64,000 nt of DNA. Source: Lonicera japonica. Taxonomy: Eukaryota; Streptophyta; Magnoliopsida; Dipsacales; Caprifoliaceae. Of this stretch, positions 46,408 to 60,430 are shown in pieces. The stretch covers positions 4,588,001 to 4,652,000 of the forward strand of contig CM038463.1 in the NCBI GenBank assembly GCA_021464415.1, in the 5' to 3' direction. The notes beneath the pieces were generated by a model. It worked only from the letters and a program-made list of their open reading frames with translations, made no database searches and was not told the DNA's origin. The position numbers and the translations under genes are program-made. Position 1 is the stretch's first letter. The number at the start of each line of letters is the position of its first letter.

Positions 46408-48370
46408 ATGTTTATTATAAAATGATTAAATAAAAAATTGAAAAAGATAAAACTAATACAATACCCATTTGTAAATTGTAAATCTTTATGCACTACAAAA
46501 GACTCAAAACTAATACCAAAACATTTTATTCTTTTTCATTAATGAAATACAACGGCAAATACTTCACTGCTTAATTAGGACCAATTGAGATTTTGTTTAT
46601 CTAGTCAATTACATACATGATCAAAACTTTTCAATATTTTTATACTCCATGCCAATTTTTGCAAATCCCTTATTCAAAAATTAGAGTCCAAATTTAAAGA
46701 AGCTCTTACACACACATAGAAACTAATATGTCTTATTTACAATTACATCAAACATTAGAAGCTCCGAAGCATTTCAATTTAGCGGTCACCAAAATTACTT
46801 TTAACTTGACATCGGCTAAAGTTTCCCAAGATAAAACACGATTTGAGAATTTTCTTTTACAACTATGAGACACTCATAATGACCATGCAACAAATAAACT
46901 CATGAAAATGTTGAAAAATACAAAGACACTTGAATTCATTTTTCTCCAATTTAACTTGTTATAACTAGCCCAAATAAAAGAAAATTATTTGTGATATAAA
47001 AAATAATCAAACTATAAACTTTAATAGAGAATATGTGATATTATGATAATCATCCCAAGTGTAAGTGAAACTGCTAGCCACTTTTGCATCAATTTACATC
47101 CCTAGTTGAATATTAGAACGTTCTACTTGTAGGAAAGAAAGTTTATGATATCTTATATCATATAACAATGCTCAGTCATGACAACAAATGGTGAGAGATA
47201 GAAATAGATTATATATGGAGAAAGTTTTGATTACTTTATATTGTATTGTAAAGAAGTAAGAAAACTAATGAGAAACTCTTAGAAACCATTTGCAATGGAA
47301 ACAAATGAGCTTTATAAATTAGGCATTTTTACTTGTATGTAAGGTGCTTAAAGAGAAAATCATGAGAACACATAGTATCACATGAATGTTAAAGAAATTC
47401 ATTGATGAATTTAAGAGGTAACAAAACTAATGAATAACAAATTATCCTTACCCACAATTCAATCAAAGTTATACCATTTATCTGAATATAAGTTGCAATT
47501 TAACAAACTTCTTAATGAATAGATTGAGCAAATCAAAGTTCACATGAAAATCAAAGTTATCAAAAAATTAAATATAATACAAAATTTTAAAAAGTAGTAC
47601 TATGCAGAGAGAATTCTTACCAATTCAGTGACGTAGATGGTGGTATCCTTTGTGTACATTTATGCTTTTCTATATAATTTTGGGAAGGACAGAATTTCAA
47701 AAGTATAATCCTTCAATTCATTAAAATAAATAATGGAATTGAATATAACAGAAAGGGGAAACTAAGGAGAGTATAATATATTGTGGATGGAAATTAATAA
47801 GCAGTCATCACAAAGAAAGGAAAAGACGCATGAATAAAGAGAATAAATTTTAAACACTCAAGCCAAAACCCTAGGTGTAGCATGGCTTTTTTCACAGCCA
47901 TAAAACGTATTTATCGAGGGACACGTGTTTACACACGGGAAGAAGGATCAATAAATTGGGTTATTTCCTTTGTTTTATAATTTTACTATTAGAAGATATA
48001 TATATATATATATATATGTTTGTACCGTTAATGAAGCCCAAGCTTCAAAGTTCGCCTTGGGCCCTTCACCTCGAAACGTGTCCTAATATTATGTTTACGA
48101 TAATCTATAGTGAAGGTGGCAAAGCACAAAAGAAATGGTTAAAATAATGTGGACAGTTTATTTTATTACTTCATAAATTTTAAATTTTGAAAAGACCCTA
48201 GTAAAAATAAATAAGTCTCAAATATTACTTGGAGGCAATTAGGTATAAGGACTCATTATAATAATAATATAATTATAAAGGACACTTAAAAATTAGCCAT
48301 GTAAATTAAGGACATTGTACAAAAAAGACACTAATACCCCTTCCTTATAACATCGTCTCATTATGACACT

Positions 48371-48553
48371 AACAATAACCAGAATGTGATAAATGCATTT
48401 AGCACCCCCTGGACAGTAACCAGAAGGTCCTAAATGCATTTAGCACAGCAACCAGAAGGTGCTAAATGAATTTAGCACCACCTGGACAACAACCAGAAGG
48501 TAGCACCACCTAGACAATAAACCAGAAGGTGCTAAAATGATTTTAACACCATT
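48371..48553. repeat. Minisatellite with embedded GTGCTAAAT-ATTTAGCAC palindromes
   Basis: About five units start at AACCAGAA (near 48377, 48418, 48448, 48490 and 48521). Unit lengths range from about 30 to 42 bp, and most contain GTGCTAAATGNATTTAGCAC followed by a CACCTGGACAACA-like link. Some units lack the palindrome, suggesting deletions between repeats. Confidence 0.8.
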
Positions 48554-49107
48554 ACAAAACAGAGAACAACAAAATTGATGAGATCAACATTTACTTAATT
48601 TATTTATATGTATATATATATGGATCAGCGTAGGGTTCGTAAAAAAAAGAGTTAAGTGTCATATTTTTTTTCAAATCTTGCTGGGCTGTCAAAATTTGTC
48701 GATTTCAATAGCAAAACGATCTCTGATCGTCTAAATTTTTTATGCAAGTATAGTAACTTTGTCTTCCGAACAACATATCCAAAAATCATCCAAATCCAAC
48801 GGTTCGATCAAAAGTTATATATGTTTTACGATTGCACATCCAGAAGAAGATGAAGAAGAAGATGAGAACGGCGCTCGCTTCCTCTCGACGATACGATCCG
48901 AAAGTTAGGTGGTGGTGGAAGATGTGAGATTATTGGTGAGACAACTTTTTTTTTTCTTTGTTCTATGTTTTCTCTCTCTAAACTATGTGTAGGAAAGAGA
49001 GAATAATATGTCTTTTGTATAATTAAAATAAATGATATAGCAGGGTATTTTTGTCCATCAATATTTATCATTTTCTTTAAAATAAATTAATATTATAAAA
49101 AATATCT

Positions 49108-50570
49108 GTTGGTGCTAAAAATTAGAATGCTTGTCCTTAGCACCACGCAGTCAATTAAATAATGATAAATGATTAGTGCAGTAAAAGGAAAATGCCGAGC
49201 TTAGGAAAATCGGTGATTTATAGAGGAGGTTAGCCTCATATAGGGATACGGGTTACTCCTCCCCTGTGAAGTGGAGCTCGGAGCTCGGTTTGTCTTATAT
49301 TAATAATAGATTTAAAAGCGTACAAACTCACAAAAGTCTCTCTTATCACTTCCACTTTCTTGGAATTACAGTAGGATTAAGAAACTGAGCTAAAGCTAGC
49401 CTAATCTCTACAAGAGAAACTATGTTGTCCGACTGTTTCTCCTTTTTCTTTTTTGGTTGGTTAGTGAGGGGAGTAAATGCCCCTGGTATATATATCATTG
49501 GGGAGAAGATGTGGCCGGGGTGTACTGGGTGCGCCAGGAGCCATGCTTGCTTCAGTACCAACTCTGACTTTGCTTCTCCATGAATTTTGGTGCATTAAAT
49601 GCAGTAACTGTGCATTTAATGAAAGTAAGGGAAGCTCTGCACGCTTCGTAGAGCAGGTATCAGTCGCCCATTCCCTCTCCATCCACTTTGACAGAGTGGT
49701 TGAATGATGAAGGGGAGGGGGAGAAAATCTTCGAGTCTCGTCGAAAACGATTTCGCAGTTCGCACTCCGTAACATGTAGTTCGAAGTGGATTCTTGGGTA
49801 AGAGATCCACTTCCTTCATGAGGTCACATGAGGTCTTCTCCGAGCTCCTTATCGAGCAACGAGCTCGGCAGCAGGGCTAGTGTTCAGCCACATGTCAACC
49901 TGAGGTCGGCAGGACACGCCCCACAAGTAATCCGCATCATCAATTGCCCCTATCCTCGTCATCCGGCTCAGGGGGCTGGTTAGGGAGGATAAGAATTAAC
50001 GCTTCGGGTTATTAGGGAGGTCCTCCGAGCTATGTGTATCGAGTTGATATGCACCGGAGCTTCCGAAGGAGGTCGGGATTAATTTCGTCCTAAGTTACCT
50101 TGGGTATGTCGAACTTCAGGGGTTCCTGTCCTGGTTTGAGCTCCTTGGGGCGATTTTTAATGTTCAACTAGTACGGCCATTCCATATTCCTTGGAGATCG
50201 TGTTGACGGTATGTCTCCGATTGGACAGTTAATGCCTTTGAAGGGACACTTAATTTTTTTAGCACGCCTTATAAAAAGCCCTTTTGCCTTAGAGGATTTT
50301 TTATTCTACTTTCCATTTCTCCTTCTCTTAAACCCTAGATACCTTAGAGACTTAGAGCCATCTCCAGAACGCTATTTCTTGCTGTGTCGTCCCATTGTCC
50401 TGGCTTACAAAGCCTTCTTTGAGAACTCATTCAGGAGATTTTCGAGCGTTTCCTTGGGTACCCTCATCAGGTTGATTCCTCGCTTTGCTCCTTCTTCTTC
50501 CCCTACATACGTTAACGAATTCTGATGGAACATTTCACCAGTTAAACCCAGGGTCAGGAGAACCCTTCCA
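49108..50570 (+). other. Upstream part of the transposon gene, possible LTR or promoter
   Basis: The composition changes sharply near 49108 from AT-rich to balanced. The segment starts TGTTGGTGCTAAAAATTAG, and GGTGCTAA/TTAGCACC make an inverted pair. GAGCTCGG motifs recur. It resembles retroelement non-coding DNA, but no second copy exists at the far end and no primer-binding site was found, so the element's limits are unknown. Confidence 0.45.
50270..50278 (+). promoter_or_regulatory. TATA box of the transposon gene
   Basis: TATAAAAAG lies about 300 bases before the first ATG of the 50571-53285 gene. The sequence after it (TTCTCTTAAACCCTAG and so on) is leader-like. Confidence 0.5.
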
Positions 50571-53285
50571 ACATGGAGCAAGGCCCCTCCGAGGCGAGCG
50601 TGCCCTGCCTTCTCCCTGGCGTGAGGTCCATTGAGATTTTGGATAGCGAGGGAGAGTTGGTCCGCATCTGTCTTCCCCCTTGCGTGCCTTGATGATCTGA
50701 AGGCCATTGACCAGTACTCAGAGTATCTCAGCTCTTTGGCCAGCTTCCGCATACCTTCAACCTTCTTCACGCCTGATATCCCTAGGCTCAAGGACCGATA
50801 TTTACTTCCTGAACTCGGTGAGGATCAGGGCTTCGGGTCCAGAAGAAAGAGCCTGCTATTACAGACATGGGGAAGTTTGTTTTTACGAAGCCGCCTTTGA
50901 ACACGGGCTAAGGTTCCCCATGGACGACCATGTGAGGGAATTATTGGTGACGATGGACCTTGCCCCCGCTCAAGTTAGCCCGAACATGTGGTCCTGTCTG
51001 ATAGGGTCGGTGTTGATTTTTAGGGCCATTTTCGCGGGGTGCCACAACATTACAATGGAGGAGTTCGTTTCTTTGTTTCAACCAAAGGACAGTGGTGGGA
51101 AGAACAAAGGCGTTTTCAGCTGTCCCACGAGGCCAGGGGCCCCGAAGATCATTCATGGCCTCCTCGATAGTATCCCCAACTGGAAAAGACGATTCTTTTT
51201 CGTCTCAGGGGAGGACTGGGAACATGACTCAAGGTGTCCTAGTATCCACGACCTCAAACGCTGGCTCTCAGAGCCCGATTCCATCAATAAGTTCCTTTCT
51301 CAGTGCCAGGTGGGTTTGTTCATGTCTTCAACATCAGGGTTTCTGACTTTTTCTTTGTTTTTTGTACCTCAGTAAAGGAGAAGAGACCGGTCCAGGTGAA
51401 GACGTCCTGGATGGAAGATGCTAAAGACTTCTTCCTTAAGCATTATGCGGAATATCGTGGCTCCCAGAATGCTATGGAGGTACGGTTTGGGTCCCAGACC
51501 TTCCAATACGGAGTCCCACATTCTGACTGTGGAGGATCTTCCTCCATTGGACGTACTCATGCCGTCAGAGCGGAACGACACTAGGCTCCAATCAACAAAG
51601 GCTGTTCAGAAAGGGGGTGGTGACCGAGCTTCCCGCAGTTGGGCCTCCACCAGAAGATCCCGAAGGGGAAGCTCGACCGGTCTCCCCTGGAGATAGAGTG
51701 TTAACCGTAGCACCCTCTCCAACAGGTGCCCGTGGTGCCAAAGAAAAGTAATTTTTCGACTACTCTTCTTTTCCTTCTCGTACTTACAAACTTTTGCTTA
51801 TCGCGTTTCCTGACTTCGCTGTTGTTTTTTTTATATATATCCCAGCCCTAGCTTTCAAAGTAAACACTGAGAAATCAACAAAAAAGAGGACCGCACTAAC
51901 CAGGGGTCTGCCTCCTTCCAAAAGATCAAAGGGGCTAGATGGAGCTGGGGAGAACATCTCGAAGCGTCCTCAGGCTTCCATACCACCCCCATCGATCACT
52001 GTTAGACTTGCTGCTCCTCCACCGGAGAATGTGCAAACTTGGGTGGAGCTCATCAATGCCCCTCTAGAGGACTTTCATCCTCTTAACCCTGAGAGGACCT
52101 TTTTGGAGAGGAGCGGGCCTTTAGAACATAAATCCCCCAGTCCCGCTCGCAAGGACTTTGAAGCCGTCAAGGAGCTGGGGACCACTGAAGAGGAGGTGGT
52201 GATCACGGGAGCCAGGGATGCCCCATCGTCGACCTCTGAGGGGTGAGCTGAAATTGTAGGCCCTGATCCCAATGTCCAAGGCAGCTCCGTGTTCTTCGTG
52301 CCAGGCTACTCCCTACCTCATTTATCGCGAAAGGTTCTGGAGCAGGCCAAGGAAAGAGGGACGAGCTCGCTGGCCAGCTCCTTCAGCCTTCACATGAGTC
52401 AGTTGCGTGTTTCTTTTATTCAGAGATCATCTTTATGAGTCCCTTAAGCCTAACCTGTTTCTTTATTTTCTTTGCAGGCCATGAACCTCTTCTTTTCGAC
52501 TCTCCACTTAGCTGAGGAGGGTTCTGGAGCGGTGGCTAATTCAGCCCTTCAGGAGGAGCTCCTTAGAACACAAATGTCGCCAGCTTTATGCCGTCAGCGA
52601 CCTGGAGAGGTCTGAAAATGACAAAAAGGTCATGCTGGACCAGCTGAGCAATGCTTTATCGAAAACAGAGGGTCTGAAAAATAAAGTAGATGACTTCAAC
52701 AATATGTTCTCCCGCCTGGAGTCTGAATACAAGGCGTTGGGACAAGAATGTGAGGCATCGAAGCAAGAGGCCTTCAGTTTCAAGAAAGAGTTAATCAGCA
52801 CCAGAAGAGATCTCCAGGCTGCTGGGTCTGAGCTTGAATTGGCTCAACAATCCTCTGAGTCAGAGCAAAAGAAGAGGGAAGATGCTGAGGAGGCCCTCAG
52901 ACGCACACAAGCCCGACTCTCTAATTTGGAAAGGGAGCTGAAGGAGCTGAAGGAGTCCCTCCCTGACTTAAGGGCTCGAGCCGTCAAGGACTTCTGCAAC
53001 TCCAAGGGACCGTTACTGAGGATTTCTGACTCCTTTGTTATCGGTTTTTACAAGTGCAAGGAGTGGGCACTGCAGAGACTTGAGGAGCTCGAAGGGTTAG
53101 AGGCTCCCTCAGAGGTCGAGATGACTCCCGAGTTGGGGCTTAAGATTGCAAAGAAGAGGACTGACGCCCTTGCCATACTGCAGTTAATACGAGCCGAGGA
53201 GCCTGATATTCTCACCAAGTGGGAAACTGGTGCCCCTTCCCCTACGAAATCCGGAGCAGAAACTGGCGACGATGATGAACAGTAG
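50571..53285 (+). pseudogene. Transposase_28 ('putative gypsy-type transposon') gene, decayed
   Basis: A multi-exon transposon-derived gene of unknown biochemical role. The first ATG is near 50571 (MEQGPSEASV). Domain core: frame 50707-51375, with CFYEAAFEHGLRFPMDDHVR, APAQVSPNMW and NWKRRFFFVSGEDWE, typical of the Pfam Transposase_28 family as I recall it. Likely introns begin near 51310 (CAG|GTGGG) and 51751, and a third ends near 52488 (TTTGCAG|GCC). The 51794-52246 frame encodes a low-complexity basic/proline region. The 52632-53285 frame is a 217-codon segment that is mostly alpha-helical coiled coil with heptad-like Leu/Glu/Lys (LSNLERELKELKESLPDLR), ending in an acidic tail DDDEQ. Stops and frame changes, for example near 50690 and 50830, and a TAA after the first predicted acceptor make it non-functional as written. 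Confidence 0.6.
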
Positions 53286-56200
53286 CAGCTACAGTACCCT
53301 TGTGTAGGAATTTTAGAACCCATGTGTTTTGTCGTTATTCTAATGATTCCTTTGTATAGAAATCTAGGGCCTATGTAATCTTTTTATCACTCAAATGGAA
53401 ATGATAATTTGGGTGTTTTGGAAAATGTCACTATCTTTTTGTTCTTACTTCTTGTTTTCGTTTTTGTCTGCGTTGTATGTATGAATGAGCTTCTGTACGT
53501 TTGATAGTTCTATAGGTGTACCAATATCTTTATTGAAAACCAAATTGAAATTAGTACTACTTCCCTTTATTAAACATGATCCGTTCTTTGAGTTATAAAA
53601 CATTACGGTTGCTTTAACCCATTAACTAATTGCTGTCGTTCTCGCTCTCCTTTTCATGATGTCATAATAATCAATTTCTTTTATAAAAGTGATTAGTATT
53701 TTCAAGAAAATAAATTTGATGGTGGGATGTATATTCAGTTTTTTTTTTTCCTTTTCTTTTTTTAACTTTCTTTTGACATATTTTTTATTCACACTTTGGT
53801 TTAGAAGTCATATGTTAGATCGAGCACTTGCCGGTTAGTTTTAAAAAGTACGAGTATTAGTAAATCTAATATTCAAACATATTAGGTGCTCAAGTGTAAA
53901 TATTTGATATTTTTCCCTTTTTAGCTACTAGATTTGTTTTTCAATCTATAACTTCAGAACTAACATCCTGAAGCATATATATTTAAAAAGGAAATTTCAC
54001 GGATTTCTTATTATATAGCTAATAGCTCACAATTACTCACTTGTAAAAAGAGTGTACTTAGTCACAAGGCAATATGCTCATGTGCAATATCTAGATCAAT
54101 TCTCCAAAATATTCTTGGATATTTACAAGAATCCCTACTAGTCTAAACAATTTTAGAATAATTCATACTATACATTAAATTCTCGAAGCAATTCCATCAT
54201 TTCTATATATTTAGCATCTCTATGGTGCATTTTGGATTTTTTCTGGAACATGTCTCTTCCACTTTCCTTTTAGAAGAATACTTCTGCATGGACATAAATA
54301 TCTGACATAAAAAAATGATGTATCAACGTCTTAATTAGTCATTGGTTATAATAGATTGCGATAAGGTTCTTTTAACTAATACATAGTGGCTAAATTTGAT
54401 ATGTCAGTTTTTATAACAAATATTTATGTATGTCTAAAATTATTGCTCTTAGATTATTTGAAATATTGTTAAACCTTCAATATAGCCGCCTAGCTAGGTG
54501 ACTAGAACATGGGCGCCAATTTACTCTAAAATTGGTGGCACATGAGAAAAGACTACGTTTTTCACCGATGGATGGTAGCAATGGTTCCCTTTTACTGCTT
54601 TACTTCCAACATTGTTCAACCATTATCGGATTCTAACTTCTTAAAAGTCTAAATTGTTTTAAAAGACGCCTGTAATAACAATGATTGAATAATGAAGTCG
54701 GAAAGAATAGCAATTTTTGTATGGATGGGAGTGTTTCTATGGCCGGAGGCGACATTCATTGTTGATGAGATGCTATAGGAGAGTCATCGTGCCGAAGAGT
54801 GAGTTTGGCTCTATTCTCACACAGTTAGTTAGTGCTTTGGTACTTTTCAATAACGACTAATGACTTAGCCATAGTTAAAAGGTATTCCTTAATTAGATAA
54901 TATTTTGTAAGTTGAAATTTAATGGGCCATGTGTTGATCGAGCTTGATGAGGAGAATTGGTGAAGGGATGTTGTAATTTTTTTTATTTTTTTTGATCAAC
55001 ATAAGAATGGTGTAATTGAGAGGAGCGGGATCTGAGGGAGAGAGAGATATATATAGAGAGAGAGAAAGACGGGAGAGAAAATTAGCAGGAACTTAGTATT
55101 GGTGATTGCCACTTAATTGGGCCGGTAGATGGAGGATTCGTTAAGTTAAGCGGCATTCAATTATGTGGTATGCAATTCTTAATTAGAGGCCCAACATCCA
55201 CGTACTCTTCTTGGATTTCAACCTCCATCTCCAATTAATATCAATCAGATCGATCGATGCCTCGATTATTCGATTTCATGTTTGATGCCTTGATCTTTGA
55301 TGTTTGACTTCGATTGTTTAGAACTTTGTGCGATATCTGTCAATAATATTAAGTCGAACCATGATGTATTTGGGAAGAACGTTTGAACAAAGTTGTTCAC
55401 TGAATCAAAGATTCGTCTTTTGGGACTTCTATGGCTTCTAAATTATTATCAGTATGTTACAGATACATAGCTAAAACTTCTATGGAGTAATAGATCAAAT
55501 TAATTGTCCTTTTAACAGTAACATGAAAAATGATAACAAAATAAAAATAATTGATTTTTTTGAGTAGCTAGAAAATAAATTAGTGAGATTTTTCTTACTT
55601 TTTGACTTTTTATTTGTAAAAATATTCTTTAGGAAGATATTTTTTCCACAAAAAATAATAAATGGATTAGAGGATATTTACTCATAAAAATAGTATGGGA
55701 TGCAGAACAATTTGATAAATTTAACTTATTTTTCAACTTTTCGCACAAATTTAATGTTTTTGTTATTATTTTTAATATTGTTATGAAACTAGAATCTACG
55801 ACTACTAGTCTTTTAACATGCATGGTATAAGACTAAATTAGAAATTGTATTAAATATAAGGAAAAAATACTTCATCCAAATTTTATTCACACATGTCTAA
55901 AACTACATATGAACAATGATAGTGTCGATGACAATTATTGACGTTAGTTAGCAGTTAATGTGGACGTGTAGTATTAAATTAGGTTAGCTTAATTAGCAAG
56001 GGGGACACCAAAGAAAGATAAATTAGAGTTATCACTAAATCCTATATTAATCACGCTATCATCACATGAAAACGGCTTCCAAATAAGGCTATTATTTAAT
56101 AATATTATAACTAGTTAATTAATTAATTATGGATTAATATTCGTATCTTAGCCTTATAGAGAGACGGGAAGAAGCCATCGTGAACAACTGTCTAAGTTAA

Positions 56201-57546
56201 TGTGGACGTGCCACTAAATTTCAAATTCGCTAAAAATGTTGGAATTTTGATCCATCTCTTTTTAATCCTAAGTCTCCTTTATTATTTATTGGTAACTAAG
56301 ACTTTTCCTGTATAACTTTTTTGGTGAACAGTTTTCCGGTCTAACTAAAATACATAAATGGATAAGAATCCCACCTAAGCACAACTTATATTAATGTATT
56401 TTGAAAATTTATAATTCTTTTAAAAGAACACCAAAATTCCAAATCATGAAATTTTAAAATCACATATTTCTAAATCATATGATTTATCAAATCACATGAT
56501 TTCAAAATTTTGTGAAAAGAACACAGCCTAATTAAATTAGTTCATTATAAAAGCATTTTCACCAATTTTCTATATTTATGTTTTGTGTAAAATTTACTAA
56601 ACTTGTAATTATTTTTTTCTATATTTATGTTTTGTGTAGGTAGATTGGGAGCCTTAACTCTTAAGACAACAAAATCAATAAATTTTTTGTATTAAACCAA
56701 ATTGCGTTCTTAGTGTTTTTTTTATCAAAGAGAACTGTGAACTCGATATGGAGAAACTACATAGGTGCCAAACTCTATTTACAAACTTTGGTGAGTAAAC
56801 AAGGGCAATTTGGTCAGTTTTAAGTATAAAATAGAGCAGCTTCATAATTTGACTGGTCAACAAACGATTTACATCCAAATTGGCACCCAAACACTAAATA
56901 CAATAATAAATGGATGCCAAGTTCTAAATATGAATAACAAATGGGTGCCAAAGTCTAAAATACCTTTTACATAATTGTTAGAGATACTCTTATACGTAAA
57001 CCAAGTGTTGCAACTATGATATATATCTAAAATATTTGGGATTATGTTTCTAAATCAAATTTCCTACCCTCTGTCTCGATCTATATCAAGTCCTTCCTAG
57101 AATGGGAGTATTAATCAAACCAGAAGGCATTGCCAGAAAGTCGAAGACCCCCCAAGAGCTTGGCTTAAGTTAGGGGTGTAGGTTGAGTCCAAATTTCTTA
57201 ACCTATATTTAAATAAGGTGAATGGGACCTTACTCTATGATTGGTCGAGTCCCGATGTTAGAGGAAGTGTTTCATTTTGGCGAGGACTCTATCTACAATG
57301 ACATGGGTTATATATATTAATTTGAACTTGCGTAAGTGAGTTCCCCTTCAATTATTGGAAGATAAAAAGAGAATCTCCCCCTAGAAATAATGATAAACAA
57401 TCTCACTTGCTTAATAAACCAATACTATGTAAAAAAGAAACCATATTAACTTGCTTACATGAGTTTAAATGGTAATACACGTGGTGAAGAGAATAAATAT
57501 TAATCGCCGCACATACTACCATTTAAACATAATATATAATTACCAT
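53286..57546. other. Intergenic AT-rich DNA, no gene
   Basis: The first ~100 bases are probably the 3' UTR of the transposon gene. A short direct repeat of TTTCTATATTTATGTTTTGT occurs near 56567 and 56612. A block with recurring TGG(A/G)TGCCAA motifs lies near 56760-56960. No coding sequence can be supported. Confidence 0.45.
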
Positions 57547-57766
57547 AATACATGCACTGGCGTAACCAGTAGGGGAAAGCGGGGTCAATTAATCCCCAAC
57601 TTTTTTTTCTAATATATATATGGATGAGTTTTCAATGATTACCTTCTCTATATACCCATCAATGGGTAATAATAATAATTAATGTACATTGGTGATGTGA
57701 TAAATCTTTTAACATGTTATAGCAAGTTAAGGTAACATGTTCTATTTTTTTTTAATTAAACTTTAG

Positions 57767-58143
57767 CTGGTGTTTGTTTGAGATTTTAAAATAAAGTTTT
57801 TGAAATTTCTACAAAAAAGTCAATTTTACTTCACACTTCTCAAAATTCATTTCATTTTATTTTATCTCTTATAAAATTTTTAAAACACCGTAACTTTAAA
57901 TTCAAAAATCAGAATTAGATAAAAAAAAAATATATTTGAAACCTATTCATTGAAATTTATAAAATAAGATCCATTGTGACTATTTTTTGAATTTTTCTTG
58001 ATTTGGTTGAAAAAAATTCCAACAAAAATTAAATTAACTTTTTAACCTACTTTCACGCTTTCCAGAAACTTATCTAAAAAACATGTTTTAAAAAATCTCA
58101 ACCAAACAAGATTTCTTAAAAAAATTATTTGCCAAATAGACTT
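57767..58143 (+). repeat. Dispersed MITE-like repeat, copy C
   Basis: It starts GGTGTTTGTTTGAGATTTT and ends near TTTGCCAAATAGAC, giving loose terminal inverted repeats. It is the fullest copy of the family also seen at 21197 and 26322. It is nested in the 57555-60617 hAT element. Confidence 0.7.
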
Positions 58144-59960
58144 AGGATAACCCAATTCTGGATTATGATAAGAGTTTATGGGTGTTTTCGTCATTTCAGT
58201 TTTATAGTTAATTAATAATATAAATTTATGAAAAATGATACTTTCAAAATATATTTGACTTTGAAATTTTATCTCTATATAATAGGTTTACAAATTACAT
58301 ACAACTTAACTCTATCCATAACACTTTCATTTTAGTCATTTTATTATCATTCATGAAAAATTATATCACAATAAAAATCCAGAAATTAATTTGAAACATC
58401 TCATATAGCATGTGCTACTGATTTGACGAGTCACTGTTCGACTAAATAAATTTTTTAACACAACAACATAAAATAATATTAAAAGAACGCATTTTCTTAA
58501 TTTAAGACGTTTCAAAAAAACTCAACTTTTAATAATTGATAAGATACGGAAATATGCGTACGACTTCCTAAGTAACACTCAAAATATATCTTGTGTAGTA
58601 TTAAATAATTAATTATTTAGTTCAATAATCAATGTGTTGTGTTTGGCAAACAAATCTTGAGATGATCATATTTATAAAAGCGATTTTGTTTCTATCTGTA
58701 ATATCTTGCAATTAATCCATCCTTAATTTATGAAAATTTTGAACCAATTTTACTAATATTACCCTTTTCAAAACTAGGAAGTATATCCACCAATTAAAAT
58801 TAATTTATAATTGTATTAATTTAGATTACATTTTAATTTAAATTCCTAATCGAAATCTACTTCCATTTTAATTTATTTCCTATTTTCTTTTAGGGTGCGT
58901 TTGGAATATAGAATTGAATTTAGTTTTAAAATTCATAAATCTAAGATTCAAAAATTACATATTTGAAAATACAAAAGTTTAAAATTTTGTGTGTACTTAA
59001 CAAATACAAGGAAATTGATTTCTAAATCCAAATATTATTCCTAAAATTTATATTTAGTTGATTAATAGGCTACTTTTATTTTTGACACCATGGCAGAAGT
59101 CAGGCTATCACAAAATTAACCCGTTTGACTCGACCCGGCACAATTATAGTATTTTATTCCTTATAATATAGCGTAATTACCAAGGGGTGGAAGTGGGTTT
59201 ATGCGTACACTTTTCGCGACGGATTTAGATTTAAAAAAAATAAAAGCTGCACTGGGTGAGAATGTATTTATAAGTGTGTTGGGTTCAAGTTTGGACAACA
59301 CATGACCCTTTGCCATCCTTAGTATTATTTTTATAATTAATATTACAAGTATAGTTATAATAATAACAAATAATAATTTGTTTAAAAATTAATTATTAAT
59401 TTTTTTCAGATTCGTAAGTTTGGAATCTGGAAGGAATAACCCTATCTCTAAAATTTGAAAGTTTTTAAAAAAAGCCTCATATTTTTATTTGTAGATGTAC
59501 CTATTAATCTAGTTTATTTTTTAATATTAAATCATTAATAAAATAATATTTATAAAATTAAATCAATAATATTTTTTTGACAGTTTATCCACACTTATGG
59601 ATTAATTTAGCAGGCAATGCTAATTAACTTAACAACGTAGATTAACTGCAAGATATCATGGATAGAAACAAAATCACCTATTTTATAAGGGTAAGGAATA
59701 TGAATATCCTGTATTGGAATTACAAAATCATAAAATGAATATCTAATTTATGATTCCTTAAAATTAAATAGAAAAAAATGCCATGTCATCAAGTAACAAT
59801 AAGTTTTCCACTTAACCTTGTATTTAATATTTTGTATTTTTAAAATATGCATTAATTATGTTAGCCAACTATTCACTTATTTTCGGTCTTTGATTTTTCA
59901 TCCAATGGTTAATGTTATAGTAGCCATCCATGGTTAGAGAGAGAAGGTAACAATTGAAAT

Positions 59961-59995
<35 letters not shown>

Positions 59996-60164
59996 TACAT
60001 TATAAATAAAGTTTTAGTGTCATTATAAGTTTTTTACAAAGTTTAGTGATCTTTTTATAATAAATAAAAATTCTACCTAGAATTTTCACCGGTAGATCTC
60101 ATGCTACTTGAGAATCAAGTATAAAACTATATAGATGATCTAAGGTCTAATGATGACTTTTGCA

Positions 60165-60430
60165 ATTGGTGAGCTTGCTAGAAAAGGGTTGAGTGTGGTA
60201 ATCATATTGGTTAGTTGTTAGTGTATTTTCTCGTGAAGTTGGTTTTACTCTTACTTATTGCAACGGTGAGCGTTGAGAGAGCATTTTCGACAAAGAAAAT
60301 CATTACGAATGCACTAATTGAAGTGGAGATTAGTTTATGAATGATTGTTTAGTGCCGTACATTGAACAAAACATTTTCAACAAGATCAAGAATGAAGAAG
60401 TCTTGTAATATTTTGGAAAAAATGAATACT
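60165..60430 (+). pseudogene. C-terminal relic of a hAT (MYM/TTF-type) transposase
   Basis: Across shifting frames one can read a degenerate version of the hAT dimerisation region: a GERRESIF segment where the family has an ERxFSxM-like pattern, then MNDCLVPYIEQNIFNKIKNE, matching the family's usual end. Stops interrupt it. The position close to the right end of the hAT element fits the normal gene order. Family identity is from memory of plant zinc-finger MYM-type hAT proteins. Confidence 0.6.

Larger units (their letters stand above)
46026..49107. other. Intergenic AT-rich DNA, no gene
   Basis: It holds a Helitron-like end (46381), a TA run (about 47998-48017) and a minisatellite (48371-48553). 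No credible coding sequence is seen. Confidence 0.45.
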
